A DNA stretch of 64,000 nt from Streptomyces sp. MBT53. Its GTDB lineage: Bacteria; Actinomycetota; Actinomycetes; Streptomycetales; Streptomycetaceae. A model generated the notes under the pieces. It saw only the letters and a program-made list of their open reading frames with translations. It made no database searches and had not been told where the DNA came from. Below are positions 50,264 to 59,645 of this stretch, one piece after another (within the stretch, counting starts at the first letter, position 1; every line of letters begins with the position of its first letter). The DNA is taken from contig NZ_JAEQAZ010000018.1 in assembly GCF_016654115.1 (NCBI RefSeq), positions 1-64,000 of the forward strand, given 5' to 3'. Position numbers and translations under genes: made by a program.

Positions 50264-51145
50264 TTGTCATCACGCGTCATCCCGCTCGTCGATCCGGAGT
50301 CCGGCCCGTCGATCCGCCGTCTTGTCTGGCTCGCCCAGGACGCCGACGGCGTACCCGTCGGGTCGGCTTCACTGCGCCTGTTCCTCAAGGAGGGTCAGGC
50401 GCATCTCGGTGAACTGGAGCTCTCCGTCCACGCCGCCGAACGCCGACAGGGCATCGGCACGCGCCTGTTGGAGGCCGCGACGGCCGCCGCCCGCGCGGAG
50501 GGCCGCCGCTCGATCGTCACCCAGGCCCAACAGGGCTCGCCCGCCGACGAGTTCCTGCCGGCCCGCGGCTTCCGTCCGGTGCTGACCCTGACATACGCCC
50601 GGCTGTCACTCGCCGACGCGGATCTCACCGCGATCGGCACACATGCCCAACGCCCGCACTCCGGCTATGAGTTGACGGAGTGGAACGGCACGGTTCCTGC
50701 TGAACTCGCCCGCTCCTACGCCGAGTCGCGCAGCGCGATGGACGACATGCCGATGCAGGACACCGACTACGGCACCGTCGTATGGGATGTCGAGCGACTG
50801 GTCGCGGCGGCGGAGGCGGTCGCGCGCCGCGGGGAGCTGCTGCACACCGTCGCCGCCGTGGACACGACCGACGGCCGCATCGTCGGTTTCTCCGAACTGG
50901 TCGTACCGGGCGACGGACGCGGCGACGCGCAGCACTACGGCACGGCCGTACTGCCCGCCCATCGTGGCCGCGGTCTCGCCCGCTGGATGAAGGCCGCCTC
51001 GATCCACCGGGCGCGCCAACTCCACCCGCTGCTGGCCGGGTTGCTCACGGACACGGCGGACGACAACGCACCCATGCGGGCGGTGAACGACGCGCTCGGC
51101 TATGTGCCGACGCATCGGGCGGTGGAGTACCAGCTCGACCTGTAG
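50264..51145 (+). CDS. Tandem GNAT N-acetyltransferase, TTG start
   Basis: 293 aa with two GNAT folds. The first has ELSVHAAERRQGIGTRLLEA (acetyl-CoA loop RxxGxG/A); the second has GTAVLPAHRGRGLARWMKAA. The double arrangement resembles mycothiol-synthase-like acetyltransferases. I set the start at TTG 50264, 5 nt after GGAG; no ATG or GTG in frame gives a full first domain. The substrate is unknown. It is convergent with an epimerase gene. Confidence 0.86.
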   Translation: MSSRVIPLVDPESGPSIRRLVWLAQDADGVPVGSASLRLFLKEGQAHLGELELSVHAAERRQGIGTRLLEAATAAARAEGRRSIVTQAQQGSPADEFLPARGFRPVLTLTYARLSLADADLTAIGTHAQRPHSGYELTEWNGTVPAELARSYAESRSAMDDMPMQDTDYGTVVWDVERLVAAAEAVARRGELLHTVAAVDTTDGRIVGFSELVVPGDGRGDAQHYGTAVLPAHRGRGLARWMKAASIHRARQLHPLLAGLLTDTADDNAPMRAVNDALGYVPTHRAVEYQLDL

Positions 51146-51161
51146 GCCTTGCCTTCACTGA

Positions 51162-52091
51162 TCAGCGTGCGGCGCGCAGCGCGGCAAGGCCGTCCTGACC
51201 GGACGGGTACGCGGGCGTCCAGCCCAGTTCGCGTTCGGCCTTCGCGCTCGAGACGCGCTGGCTGCTCGTCATCATCGTGCGCGCGTAGCCCATCGGACGG
51301 ACCGCCCACAGCGGCAGCGCGATCGGCTTCGGCAGCCCGAACTCCCTTGCCACGCACAGCACATGGGCGCGGAAACCGAGCGGGGTGCGGTCGGTGATGT
51401 TGTACGCCTGCCCCGGGCGCCCGCGTTCGACGGCGGCGGCCACCGCGCGGGCCGCGTCGGTGAGTTCCACCCAGGGCAGGACCCGGCCGTGGTCGTCGGG
51501 AGCCGGCAGTTGCCGCTTGCGCAGCATGGGGAGGATCGCGTCGGTGCCGCCGGGGCCGTAGAAGAGGCCGAAGCGCAGGGCGATGCCCTCCAAGTCCGTT
51601 GCTGTGAAGGTGAGTTGTTCCTTGGTTCGCATGCCCTCGATGTGCTTCTCCAGCTCCGGCGTGGTGCCGCGCGGGCCGAAGGGGTCGTCCTCGGTGAGCG
51701 GGTGGGGGCCGAAGTCCCCGTAGCCGTAGCCGAAGACCATCGACTCGGCGATGAACCGGCGGGCCCCGGTGGCCCGGGCGGCCTCTACGAGGTGGGCGGT
51801 GCCTTCGATGCGGAGGGCGTTGGTGGCGTGCATGTCGCGGTGGCGCAAGGGCGCCTTGCGCAGGGCGGTCGCGGCGTGGACGACCGTGTCGAAGTGGTGG
51901 CCGTCGACCGCGCGGAGCAGTCCGTCGCGATCCATGAGGTCGGCGCTGATGCCGTTGCCGGGTCCCCGGCCGAGGCCGGTGACCCGGTGTCCGGCGTCGG
52001 TGAGGGCCTTGGTGATGTGGCGGCCGAGCACGCCGCTCGCACCGGCGAGGAGGATGCTCTGCCCGCTCTGATTGCTCGGATTCGTCGTCAT
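51162..52091 (-). CDS. NAD-dependent epimerase/dehydratase
   Basis: 309-aa extended SDR enzyme: LLAGASGVLGRHITKALTDA gives the nucleotide-binding loop, DTVVHAATALRK the second strand motif. The catalytic YxxxK is not obvious: the region reads FIAESMVFGYGYGDFGPHPL, so it may be an atypical or non-catalytic member. The ATG is at 52091. An acetyltransferase gene lies 57 bp upstream on the same strand. Confidence 0.85.
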   Translation of the reverse strand: MTTNPSNQSGQSILLAGASGVLGRHITKALTDAGHRVTGLGRGPGNGISADLMDRDGLLRAVDGHHFDTVVHAATALRKAPLRHRDMHATNALRIEGTAHLVEAARATGARRFIAESMVFGYGYGDFGPHPLTEDDPFGPRGTTPELEKHIEGMRTKEQLTFTATDLEGIALRFGLFYGPGGTDAILPMLRKRQLPAPDDHGRVLPWVELTDAARAVAAAVERGRPGQAYNITDRTPLGFRAHVLCVAREFGLPKPIALPLWAVRPMGYARTMMTSSQRVSSAKAERELGWTPAYPSGQDGLAALRAAR

Positions 52092-52148
52092 GCCGATGCG
52101 ACGGATCAGGTCGGCGCGGATGTGACATCGCCCCGCTGAGCTGCGGTT

Positions 52149-52925
52149 CTACGGCTTGTACACGTACGGCGTGGTCGTGGTGAGCGGGGTGAGGCCGAGG
52201 CGTTCGAGGATGGGGCGGCTCTGGTCGGAGGCGTCGACCTGTACGTAGCGGTAGCCGAGGTCGGCCGCGATGCGGATGCGGTGGGCGACCAGGGCGCGGT
52301 AGATGCCGCGGCCCCGCCAGCTCTCCACCGTGCCACCACCCCACAGGCCGGCGAACGGCGTGCCGGGGACGAGCTCCATCCGCGCCGCGCTCACCGGTTC
52401 GTCCCCGGCGAGGGCGACGACGGCGACGACCGTGTCCGGGGCCGCGGCGAGCTGGGCGAGCAGGCTGGAGCGCAGCCGGGAGCTGTCCGTGCCGAAGGCC
52501 TTCTCGTGGACGTCCGCGACGAGGTCGACGGTCGCACGGTCGGTGGCGGGCAACAGGCTGATGCCGTCGGGCAGTTCGGTGTCGAGTGCGAGTTCGGCGA
52601 TCTCGCCGATCATCAGGGTCTCCCGCGGTTCGGGAGTGAACCCGGCCGCCGTCAGCCGCTGTCCGAGATCCGTCGGCAGGTCATGACCGTAGAGCTTCCA
52701 CTCGAACTCGCGGCCGAGTCCGGTGAAGTACGCGACCTGTTCGGCGATCGCCGCGTCGGCGTCGCTCTCGTCCAGGTCCGTCCAGAGGATGCCGTTCCAG
52801 CCGTCCGCGTCGGCGACCCGGCGCACCACTCTCCCGGTCCGCTCCACCCGGGTACCGGGTCCGTTGGGTTGGGCGCGTTCGCGCAGGTCGCGGTCGTGGA
52901 GGGCGAGCACCTCGGCATGATCCAT
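52149..52925 (-). CDS. GNAT-family N-acetyltransferase
   Basis: 258 aa with an N-terminal extension (MDHAEVLALHDRDLRERAQP) and a C-terminal GNAT domain (MELVPGTPFAGLWGGGTVES then WRGRGIYRALVAHRIRIAAD). The RGRGIY loop binds acetyl-CoA. No substrate is evident. It lies upstream of the epimerase gene at 51162-52091 on the same strand and may be co-transcribed with it. Confidence 0.88.
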   Translation of the reverse strand: MDHAEVLALHDRDLRERAQPNGPGTRVERTGRVVRRVADADGWNGILWTDLDESDADAAIAEQVAYFTGLGREFEWKLYGHDLPTDLGQRLTAAGFTPEPRETLMIGEIAELALDTELPDGISLLPATDRATVDLVADVHEKAFGTDSSRLRSSLLAQLAAAPDTVVAVVALAGDEPVSAARMELVPGTPFAGLWGGGTVESWRGRGIYRALVAHRIRIAADLGYRYVQVDASDQSRPILERLGLTPLTTTTPYVYKP

Positions 52926-53006
52926 GCGTCCACTTCAACATCCGGAGGCGAACCCGGCAACGGAATTATGCGCGTAGGGCATGGCGCCGCTGCCGGGGCC
53001 CTCTTT

Positions 53007-53078
53007 CCTACTCCGCGTCGTCGAAGGAGTCCTACTCCGCGTCGTCGAAGGAGTCCTACTCCGCGTCGTCGAAGTAGT
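53007..53078. repeat. Three 24-bp tandem repeats spanning a stop codon
   Basis: Units at 53007-53030, 53031-53054 and 53055-53078; the first two are identical and the third differs at one base. On the minus strand each reads FDDAE-stop and two follow-on codons (Asp-Ser), so the last residues and TAG stop of the epimerase gene are present three times in tandem. Confidence 0.95.
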
Positions 53079-53958
53079 GGCCCGCTTCGAGGTCGGCCAG
53101 CAAGCCCACCTCCACCGGCTGCCACCCCGTCTGCTTCTGCGTCAGCGTGCTCGACGCCGGGCAGTCCAGCGAGGCGATGAGGCCCAGGAAACCGAAGTGC
53201 TCGACGGCTTCCTCGGGCGTCATGCTTCCCGTCGGGACGTCGAGACGGGCGGCGATGACCTCCGCGAGCTCCCGGAGCGGCAGCCCCTCGTCGCCGACCG
53301 CGTGGTACCGCGCGCCCGCCGGGGCCGACTCCAGGGCCCATCGGTACAGCCGGGCCGCGTCGAGGCGATGCACGGCGGGCCACCGGTTGGTGCCGTCGCC
53401 GACGTACGCCGACAGGCCCTTCTCGCGGGCGACGGCGATCAGCCCCGCGACGAATCCCTTGTCGCCCCTGCCGTGCACGGACCGGGGCAGCCGGACGACC
53501 GAGGACCGTACCCCGCGCTCCGCGAGCGCGACCGCCGCGATCTCGGACGGCTGTCGGATCGCCGCGAACGACTCCGGGTCGACCGTGTCCTCCTCCGTCG
53601 CCACGCGCCCCTGGTCGAGCCCGGGGGTGCCCGAGGTCACCACGAAGGGCTTGTCGGTGCCCGCGAGCGTCTCGCCGATCGCCTCGATCGCGCGCAGGTC
53701 GGTGGCGCAGTTGGCGGCGAAGGCGGAGAAGTCGTGGATGAACGCGAGATGGCAGACCCCGTCCGCCACCTCGGCGCCGCGGCGCAGGCTGTCGAGGTCG
53801 TCGAGCGAACCCCGGTGCACGGCGGCGCCCGCGGCCGTCAGCGCCTCGGCGGACGCGTCGGAGCGGGCCAGACCGGTGACCGTGTGCCCTGCGTCGAGCA
53901 GTTCACGGACCACGGCGGAGCCGATGAATCCGGTCGCGCCGGTGACGAATACACGCAT
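53056..53958 (-). CDS. NAD-dependent epimerase/dehydratase (SDR)
   Basis: 300-aa extended SDR: VFVTGATGFIGSAVVRELLD, then DGVCHLAFIHDFSAFAANC. The expected YxxxK is again not clear, and the family resembles SDR enzymes related to atypical NmrA-like or epimerase types common beside LysR genes. The start is the ATG at 53958, 6-7 nt after AAGGAA. It is divergent from a LysR gene across 178 bp, so that regulator probably controls it. The end of the gene is tandemly repeated with its stop codon. Confidence 0.88.
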   Translation of the reverse strand: MRVFVTGATGFIGSAVVRELLDAGHTVTGLARSDASAEALTAAGAAVHRGSLDDLDSLRRGAEVADGVCHLAFIHDFSAFAANCATDLRAIEAIGETLAGTDKPFVVTSGTPGLDQGRVATEEDTVDPESFAAIRQPSEIAAVALAERGVRSSVVRLPRSVHGRGDKGFVAGLIAVAREKGLSAYVGDGTNRWPAVHRLDAARLYRWALESAPAGARYHAVGDEGLPLRELAEVIAARLDVPTGSMTPEEAVEHFGFLGLIASLDCPASSTLTQKQTGWQPVEVGLLADLEAGHYFDDAE

Positions 53959-54136
53959 GCTGCGTTCCTTCGATGGGTGGGTGTGGAACTGGGTCGTGCT
54001 GTGCTTCCATCGTGGTCGGGGCACGGGTTCCGGGTCCAAAGCCTGTTACGCATGAGGCAATGCGGATCAGGCATCACTGCTGGTCAGCGACCATTTTCGG
54101 CGAGATGTTCAGCGCGTGGCACAGTACGCTTGGGGC

Positions 54137-55069
54137 ATGACGGACCTGCCTCCCGCACCCGATCTCGAACTGCGTCTCGTGCGGTACTTCATCGCCGTCG
54201 CCGAGCAGCGTCACTTCGGGCGCGCCGCCGAGGCCCTGCACATCACCCAGCCGTCCCTGAGCCGTCAAGTCCGGCGCCTGGAGGAGCAGTTGGGTGCCCG
54301 GCTGCTGGACCGCACCCCGCAGGGCACTCGGCTCACGGAGGCCGGGGAGGTCTTTCTGCCGCGCGCCAAGGGGCTGTTGCGCGCCACCGCCCAGGCCGCC
54401 GCCGAGACCCGCGCCGCCGCGGAACCCAGCCGTCTCACCGTCGGGTACATGGCCAACCTGTTCGTGACCCCGGCGGTGCGCGAGGTCCGGCGCCGGCATC
54501 CGGACGCCGATGTGCACGTCGTACATCTGGCCTACGACGATGTCCGCGCGGCCCTGCTCGAACGGCGAGTGGACGTGGTGGTGGCCCGACTGCCGTTCTC
54601 CACCGACGAGTTGGAGGTCACGGTCCTCTACGACGAGCCGCGCGTGCTGCTCGTGCCGCTCGATCACCGACTGGCCGGCAAGGAGTCGGTGACCGTGGAC
54701 GACATCGCCGACGAGCCCGTGCCGCAGGTCCCCGGGGCGGATCCGGCGTGGGCTGCCTTCTGGCGTATCGATCCCCGGCCCGACGGCCGTCCGGCGCCCG
54801 GCGGTCCGGTCGTGCGGGCGCTGGCGGACAAGTTCGAGTTCGTCGCCGACGGACGGGCCGTGGCCATCGCGGCCGGTGTCCGCCCCGGGCAGACGATCCG
54901 CCCCGACATCGTCGCGATTCCGCTGCACGGAGTCGAGCCGAGTCATGTCGCCCTCGCGACCCGGGCCGGCGAGCACAACCGACTGCTGTCAGCGTTCCGG
55001 AAGGCGGCCCAGGCACTCCTCAGGGCTCCTTCTGATGCCGAGGAACACCCCGACGGGGCCCACCAGTAA
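54137..55069 (+). CDS. LysR-family transcriptional regulator
   Basis: 310-aa regulator with the DNA-binding domain LELRLVRYFIAVAEQRHFGR and ITQPSLSRQVRRLEEQLGAR, then the effector fold from about residue 90 (LTVGYMANLFVTPAVREVRR). The start is the ATG at 54137 (MTDLPPAP); an ATG seven codons upstream is possible. It is divergent from the epimerase gene, its likely target. Its transcript ends at a strong hairpin shared with the chaplin gene. Confidence 0.9.
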   Translation: MTDLPPAPDLELRLVRYFIAVAEQRHFGRAAEALHITQPSLSRQVRRLEEQLGARLLDRTPQGTRLTEAGEVFLPRAKGLLRATAQAAAETRAAAEPSRLTVGYMANLFVTPAVREVRRRHPDADVHVVHLAYDDVRAALLERRVDVVVARLPFSTDELEVTVLYDEPRVLLVPLDHRLAGKESVTVDDIADEPVPQVPGADPAWAAFWRIDPRPDGRPAPGGPVVRALADKFEFVADGRAVAIAAGVRPGQTIRPDIVAIPLHGVEPSHVALATRAGEHNRLLSAFRKAAQALLRAPSDAEEHPDGAHQ

Positions 55070-55167
55070 CGGCATTTGGTGCACTGTCTGTTCGCGCGCA
55101 CCCTTGTGATGGGGAGGGCGTCCCGCGCGGCGAACTCCCCGATCCATCAAGGCAGTTCGAACGGCGG

Positions 55168-55199
55168 AGGCCCCACCGGTCGCCTGCCCGGTGGGGCCT
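55168..55199. terminator. Bidirectional hairpin between LysR and chaplin genes
   Basis: AGGCCCCACCGG (55168-55179) and CCGGTGGGGCCT (55188-55199) form a perfect 12-bp stem with an 8-nt loop, followed by TT on the plus strand. It lies between convergent genes, 25 bp from the chaplin stop. Confidence 0.88.
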
Positions 55200-55223
55200 T
55201 CCGTCCTGGCGCGGGTGCCCGGG

Positions 55224-55898
55224 TCAGCGGCCCGCACCGGGGCGGAAGCGCCGGTACAGGGCGGCGCCGCCCAGGAGGAGGGCCGCGCTCGCGGCGGCGG
55301 CCGGGACCAGGTCGTCCGTGCCCGTGTGGGCCAGTGAGGCCGCGGCGGCGGGCGGGGCGGGGTGCCCCAGCACCTCCGTAACGGGCGCCGGATGCGGCTT
55401 CGGCGGCGCGGGAGTCGGTGCCGGTGGCACGGGCGTCGGCCGCGCCGGGTGGTGAGGGTGGTCACCGGAGGTGTTCTCCGACCGGTTGCCCACGACGGGA
55501 TTGCCGACGCCCACGACATTCACGGAATTGCCGGTGACATTCACCGGGAGATGGATCGGGAGCCGCACTCCGTTTCCGGACAGCACCCCGGGCGAGTCCT
55601 TTCCGCCGCCTTGTGCCGAGGCTCCTCCGCGTGGCCCGGTGGGCTTCTTCGCACCGCCGCCCTCATTGGCGCAACTGTTGCCCGCGGCGGGATTGAGCAG
55701 CCCCACCACGTTCACGGTGTTCCCGCACACGTTCACCGGTACGTGCACCGGGAGCTGGATCGTGTTGCCGGAGACCACACCCGGCGAACCGGCCGCCGAG
55801 CCGTCCGCGGCGGAGTCGGCGAACGCCGGCAGCGCGGCGGCCATCGCACCGGACGCGGCGGCGACGGCGATCATTCCGTTTCGGGTAACCCGTTTCAT
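55224..55898 (-). CDS. Long chaplin with two chaplin domains and sortase motif
   Basis: 224-aa surface protein. A signal peptide (ending PAFA) is followed by chaplin domain 1 at residues 38-78 (SPGVVSGNTIQLPVHVPVNV, C58 and C76) and chaplin domain 2 at 102-142 (SPGVLSGNGVRLPIHLPVNV). A Pro-rich wall-spanning linker leads to LAHTG (189-193), a hydrophobic helix and an RRFRPGAGR tail, a class E-type sortase signal. Long chaplins anchor the amyloid-like film that lets aerial hyphae leave the medium. Oddly, domain 2 has Thr122 and Ser140 where both conserved Cys should be. Confidence 0.95.
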   Translation of the reverse strand: MKRVTRNGMIAVAAASGAMAAALPAFADSAADGSAAGSPGVVSGNTIQLPVHVPVNVCGNTVNVVGLLNPAAGNSCANEGGGAKKPTGPRGGASAQGGGKDSPGVLSGNGVRLPIHLPVNVTGNSVNVVGVGNPVVGNRSENTSGDHPHHPARPTPVPPAPTPAPPKPHPAPVTEVLGHPAPPAAAASLAHTGTDDLVPAAAASAALLLGGAALYRRFRPGAGR

Positions 55899-56204
55899 AG
55901 GCTCCCTGCCTTCCAGACATGTTCGCGGGCGGACACCCGCACCGAATAAAACGTGGGCGCACCATCCGAGTTATGGCTTATCGGCCTTTCACTCCATCGA
56001 GCGTCACGGTTATCGAACTACTCGTAACAACTCCCCCGACACCCCCGCACAATCAGAAAAGCATTAGTCGTAAAACCCCTTATGCCTATTGAAGGGGCGC
56101 AGAATACGGCACCGATCGCCGTTCCGCCCGCCGGGAGGCGGGCCCCGTGAGGCCCGCTTATCGTGATCGAGGGCGCTGGTCACAGCGCGTCCTTGGAGGC
56201 ATTG

Positions 56205-57815
56205 ATGCTGGCCAGGCTGTCATCGCGGCCCGCGTTCCGGCGCTGCGCGTTCACCGGGGTCCTCACGCTGGCACTGCTCGGCACGGGGCTGCCCACGCTC
56301 GCCGCGGCCGACAACGGGTCGCGGCCCGACCTTTCCCGGTTCTACCGGCAGAAGGTGAAGTGGGCCGCGTGCAAGGACCAGGACGCGCCCAAGGATCTGC
56401 AGTGCGGGAAGGTCACCGTCCCGCTCGACTACGCGAAGCCCGCCGGAGCGACGCTCGATCTCGCGCTGGCCCGCTACCGGGCGACCGGGAAGTCACGGGG
56501 TTCCGTGTTGCTGAACTTCGGCGGTCCCGGCGGTGCGGGCGTCAGTGAACTCGCCTCGGACGGCAAGGAGTTCATGGATCTGACGAACGGCTACGACGTC
56601 GTCACCTTCGATCCGCGCGGAGTCGGCCAGTCCTCGCCCGTGAGTTGCGGCGCGGGCGCCGACCAGGGCTCGGCCGCGACGGACGAGGAACCGGCGGACA
56701 TCGACAGCAGCGATCCGAAGGTCGTCCTGAAGCAGTTGCGGAAGGCGGCGGCCGTCTGCGCCAAGTACTCCGGCCCGGTCCTGCCCCACATAGGCACGGT
56801 CAACGCCTCGCGGGACCTGGACGTGATGCGCCAGGCCCTCGGCGACAAGAAGCTCAACTACCTTGGTTTCTCCTACGGAACGCGGCTCGGCGCGGTCTAC
56901 GCGGCCCAATTCCCCAAGAAGGTCGGCCGGTTGGTGCTCGACGGCGTCGACACCCTCACCGAGCCGCTGTCCGAACAGGGCAGGGCGGGCGCCGAGGGAC
57001 AGCAGACGGCGCTGGAGGACTTCCTCGACTGGTGTGTGCAGGACATCGCCTGTCCTTTCGGCACGGACGCGCGGTCGGCGCCGGACCGGGTCGTAGGGCT
57101 CGTCGACTCGCTCGACCAGGATCCGGTGCAGACGGACTTCGGTGACACCTTCTCCGGCCAGGATCTGGTGGGCGCCATCAGTCAGGCGCTGTACAGCAAG
57201 CAGTTGTGGCCGTCGCTGGAGCGCGCCATCGCCTCGCTGGTGGAGGACGGTGACACGCGTGCCGTGATGGCGTTCTCGTCCGGCGGGTCCGGGCTGCCCG
57301 GACTGCGGAGCGGCGGCAAGGAGTCGGGCGGCGGCCTCGTCGACGCGCAGAACGTCCCGCTCGACAACCTTCCGGCCGCGCTGATGGCCATCAACTGCGC
57401 CGACGACCCCGACCGCCCCACCGCCGAGCGGATCACCAGGGATCTCGCGGGACTGCGCGCCGAGTACCAGGCCGCGTCACCGGTCTTCGGTCGCTACCGG
57501 CTCACCGAGGTGCTGATGTGCTACGGCCGTCCCAAGGGCACCGACTACATCCGCGACGACGTCAAGAACGTGGACACGTCGAAGATGCTGCTCGTCGGCA
57601 CCCGGGGCGACCCGGCGACGCCGTACCGCTGGACCGTGGAGACGGCACACAGGCTCGGCTCCTCGGCTGTGGTGCTCGACAACAAGGGTGAGGGCCACAC
57701 CGGTTACGCGTCTTCCAAGTGTGTGCACACCAAGGTCAACGACTTCCTGCTGTACGGCTCGCTGCCGCCGAGCGGGAGTTCCTGCCAGCCGGACACCTCG
57801 GCCTCAGGCGAGTGA
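56205..57815 (+). CDS. Secreted tripeptidyl aminopeptidase (alpha/beta hydrolase)
   Basis: 536-aa secreted hydrolase of the Streptomyces Tap/SlpD/SlpE class, which removes tripeptides from protein N-termini. A signal peptide (CAFTGVLTLALLGTGLPTLA) precedes the core with the oxyanion motif LNFGGPGGAGVSEL, the nucleophile in NYLGFSYGTRLGAVYA, Asp in LLVGTRGDPATP and His in NKGEGHTGYASSKCV, followed by the TAP C-terminal region. The start is the ATG at 56205, 5 nt after GGAGG; an ATG 14 codons upstream is less likely. The last 12 bp overlap the convergent asparagine synthetase gene. Confidence 0.93.
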   Translation: MLARLSSRPAFRRCAFTGVLTLALLGTGLPTLAAADNGSRPDLSRFYRQKVKWAACKDQDAPKDLQCGKVTVPLDYAKPAGATLDLALARYRATGKSRGSVLLNFGGPGGAGVSELASDGKEFMDLTNGYDVVTFDPRGVGQSSPVSCGAGADQGSAATDEEPADIDSSDPKVVLKQLRKAAAVCAKYSGPVLPHIGTVNASRDLDVMRQALGDKKLNYLGFSYGTRLGAVYAAQFPKKVGRLVLDGVDTLTEPLSEQGRAGAEGQQTALEDFLDWCVQDIACPFGTDARSAPDRVVGLVDSLDQDPVQTDFGDTFSGQDLVGAISQALYSKQLWPSLERAIASLVEDGDTRAVMAFSSGGSGLPGLRSGGKESGGGLVDAQNVPLDNLPAALMAINCADDPDRPTAERITRDLAGLRAEYQAASPVFGRYRLTEVLMCYGRPKGTDYIRDDVKNVDTSKMLLVGTRGDPATPYRWTVETAHRLGSSAVVLDNKGEGHTGYASSKCVHTKVNDFLLYGSLPPSGSSCQPDTSASGE

Positions 57816-59645
57816 GATCTCGGGCTTGTAGAGGTCGAGCCAGAGGGCCAGGTCGAGGGCGCGTTCCAGTCCGCGCCGGCCCGCCTGGGTGCTGATGGGG
57901 GCATCGCGGTGGGCGACCTGGTGGAGCCTGTCGCGGTCCACGAGGTCGAAGACCGGGTGGGAGGGGCGGGATAGGAGGTCCTTGGCGTGGTCCTGGAGGG
58001 CGACCGCGTACTTGGGGTCCTGGGTGGACGGGTAGGGGCTCTTGACCCGGTCGTACACGGACTGCGGGAGGACGTCCGCGGTGGCCTCCCTGAGCAGGGT
58101 CTTCTCCCGGCCGTCGTAGGACTTGAGGGACCAGGGCGTGTTGTAGACGTACTCGACGAGCCGGTGGTCGCAGAACGGCACCCTGACCTCCAGGCCGACG
58201 GCCATGCTCGCGCGGTCCTTGCGGTCGAGGAGGATGCGGACGAAGCGGGTGAGGTGGAGGTGGCAGATGCGCCGCATGCCGTACTCGAAGTCGCTTTCGC
58301 CGTCGAGGCGTTGGACGCCGGAGACGGCGGCGCGGTAGCTGTCCGCGATGTACGACTCCGTGTCCAGTGCCTCGGTCAGATCGGTGCGCAGCACGCCGGC
58401 GTCGTCCCCGAAGTCCCGGCCGAAGCGCACCAGCCAGGGGAAGGTGGCGGCGCGCCGGGCCTCCTCGTCGAAGAACTGCTGGTAGCCGCCGAAGACCTCG
58501 TCGGCGGACTCGCCGGACAGGGCGACGGTGGACTGGTCGCGGATGGCGCGGAACAACAGGTACAGCGAGGAGTCCATGTCGCCGAAGCCCATGGGGAGAT
58601 CGCGGGCGCGGATCGTCTTCGCCCGTACGTCGAGATCGGCGAGGGCCTGGGCGTCGAGCACGATGTCCTGGTGGTCGGTGCCCGAGGCCCGGGCCACGTC
58701 GTGGACGTACGGCGTGTCGGGGGTGCCGCGGAGTTGGTCGGCGACGAAGTTCTCGCTCTGGCCGACGAAGTCGACGGCGAAACTGCGCACCTTCTCGCCG
58801 TGCGCGCCGAGTTGGCGGGCGGCGATGGCGGTCATGGCGGAGGAGTCGAGGCCGCCGGAGAGCAGCGTGCAGCGGGGTACGTCGGCGACGAGCTGGCGGC
58901 GCACGATGTCGTCGAGGAGCGTGCGGACGGTGGCGACGGTCGTGTCGCGGTCGTCGGTGTGCGGGCGGGTCTCCAACTGCCAGTAGGTACGGCGGCGCGG
59001 TCCCGTGCGGTCGACGGTGACGACGGTGCCGGGCTCGACCTCGAACATGCCGTCCCAGATGGCGTGTTGGGGTGTCTTGATCATGGTGAAGAGTTCCCGC
59101 AGGCCGTCCAGTGTGACCCTGGCGCGGGCGAGCGGGTTGGCGAGGATCGCCTTGGGTTCGGAGCCGAAGAGGACGCCGTCGGGGGTGGGGTGGTAGTAGA
59201 AGGGCTTGATGCCCATGCGGTCCCGGATCATGACGAGTCGGTCGCGGCGGCCGTCCCAGAGTGCGAAGGCGTACATGCCGTTGAGGTGTTCGGCGACGGC
59301 GTCGCCCCATTCGAGGTAGCCGCGCAGGACGACCTCGGTGTCGGAGTCGGTGGTGAACCGGTGGCCGCGGTCGGCTAGTTGGCGGCGCAGTTCGGTGAAG
59401 TTGTAGGTCTCCCCGGAGTAGACGAGGGCGACCGTGCCGTCCGCCGTGTCGGCGGTCATGGGCTGGTGCCCGCCGGGCAGGTCGATGATCGCGAGCCGAC
59501 GGTGCCCGAGGGCGGCGGGGCCCTGCGCCCAGACGCCTCGGTCGTCCGGGCCGCGGCAGGCCATCGTCTCGGTCATTGCATCCAATGTCGCGGCCTCGGT
59601 GCGCAGTTCACGGTCGAAGGAGACCCATCCGGTGATGCCGCACAT
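57804..59645 (-). CDS. asnB: Glutamine-hydrolysing asparagine synthetase
   Basis: 613-aa cytosolic enzyme that makes asparagine from aspartate, ATP and glutamine. The N-terminal glutaminase domain starts MCGITGWVSF, with Cys2 as nucleophile after Met removal, and has GGHQPMT and YSGETYNFTELR. The synthetase domain carries the ATP pyrophosphatase loop TLLSGGLDSSAMTAIAARQ and SGESADEVFGGYQQF. The length fits AsnB. The 286-bp region upstream (59646-59931) shows no gene. It may serve primary metabolism or nitrogen balance next to the arginine deiminase operon. Confidence 0.94.
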   Translation of the reverse strand: MCGITGWVSFDRELRTEAATLDAMTETMACRGPDDRGVWAQGPAALGHRRLAIIDLPGGHQPMTADTADGTVALVYSGETYNFTELRRQLADRGHRFTTDSDTEVVLRGYLEWGDAVAEHLNGMYAFALWDGRRDRLVMIRDRMGIKPFYYHPTPDGVLFGSEPKAILANPLARARVTLDGLRELFTMIKTPQHAIWDGMFEVEPGTVVTVDRTGPRRRTYWQLETRPHTDDRDTTVATVRTLLDDIVRRQLVADVPRCTLLSGGLDSSAMTAIAARQLGAHGEKVRSFAVDFVGQSENFVADQLRGTPDTPYVHDVARASGTDHQDIVLDAQALADLDVRAKTIRARDLPMGFGDMDSSLYLLFRAIRDQSTVALSGESADEVFGGYQQFFDEEARRAATFPWLVRFGRDFGDDAGVLRTDLTEALDTESYIADSYRAAVSGVQRLDGESDFEYGMRRICHLHLTRFVRILLDRKDRASMAVGLEVRVPFCDHRLVEYVYNTPWSLKSYDGREKTLLREATADVLPQSVYDRVKSPYPSTQDPKYAVALQDHAKDLLSRPSHPVFDLVDRDRLHQVAHRDAPISTQAGRRGLERALDLALWLDLYKPEISLA

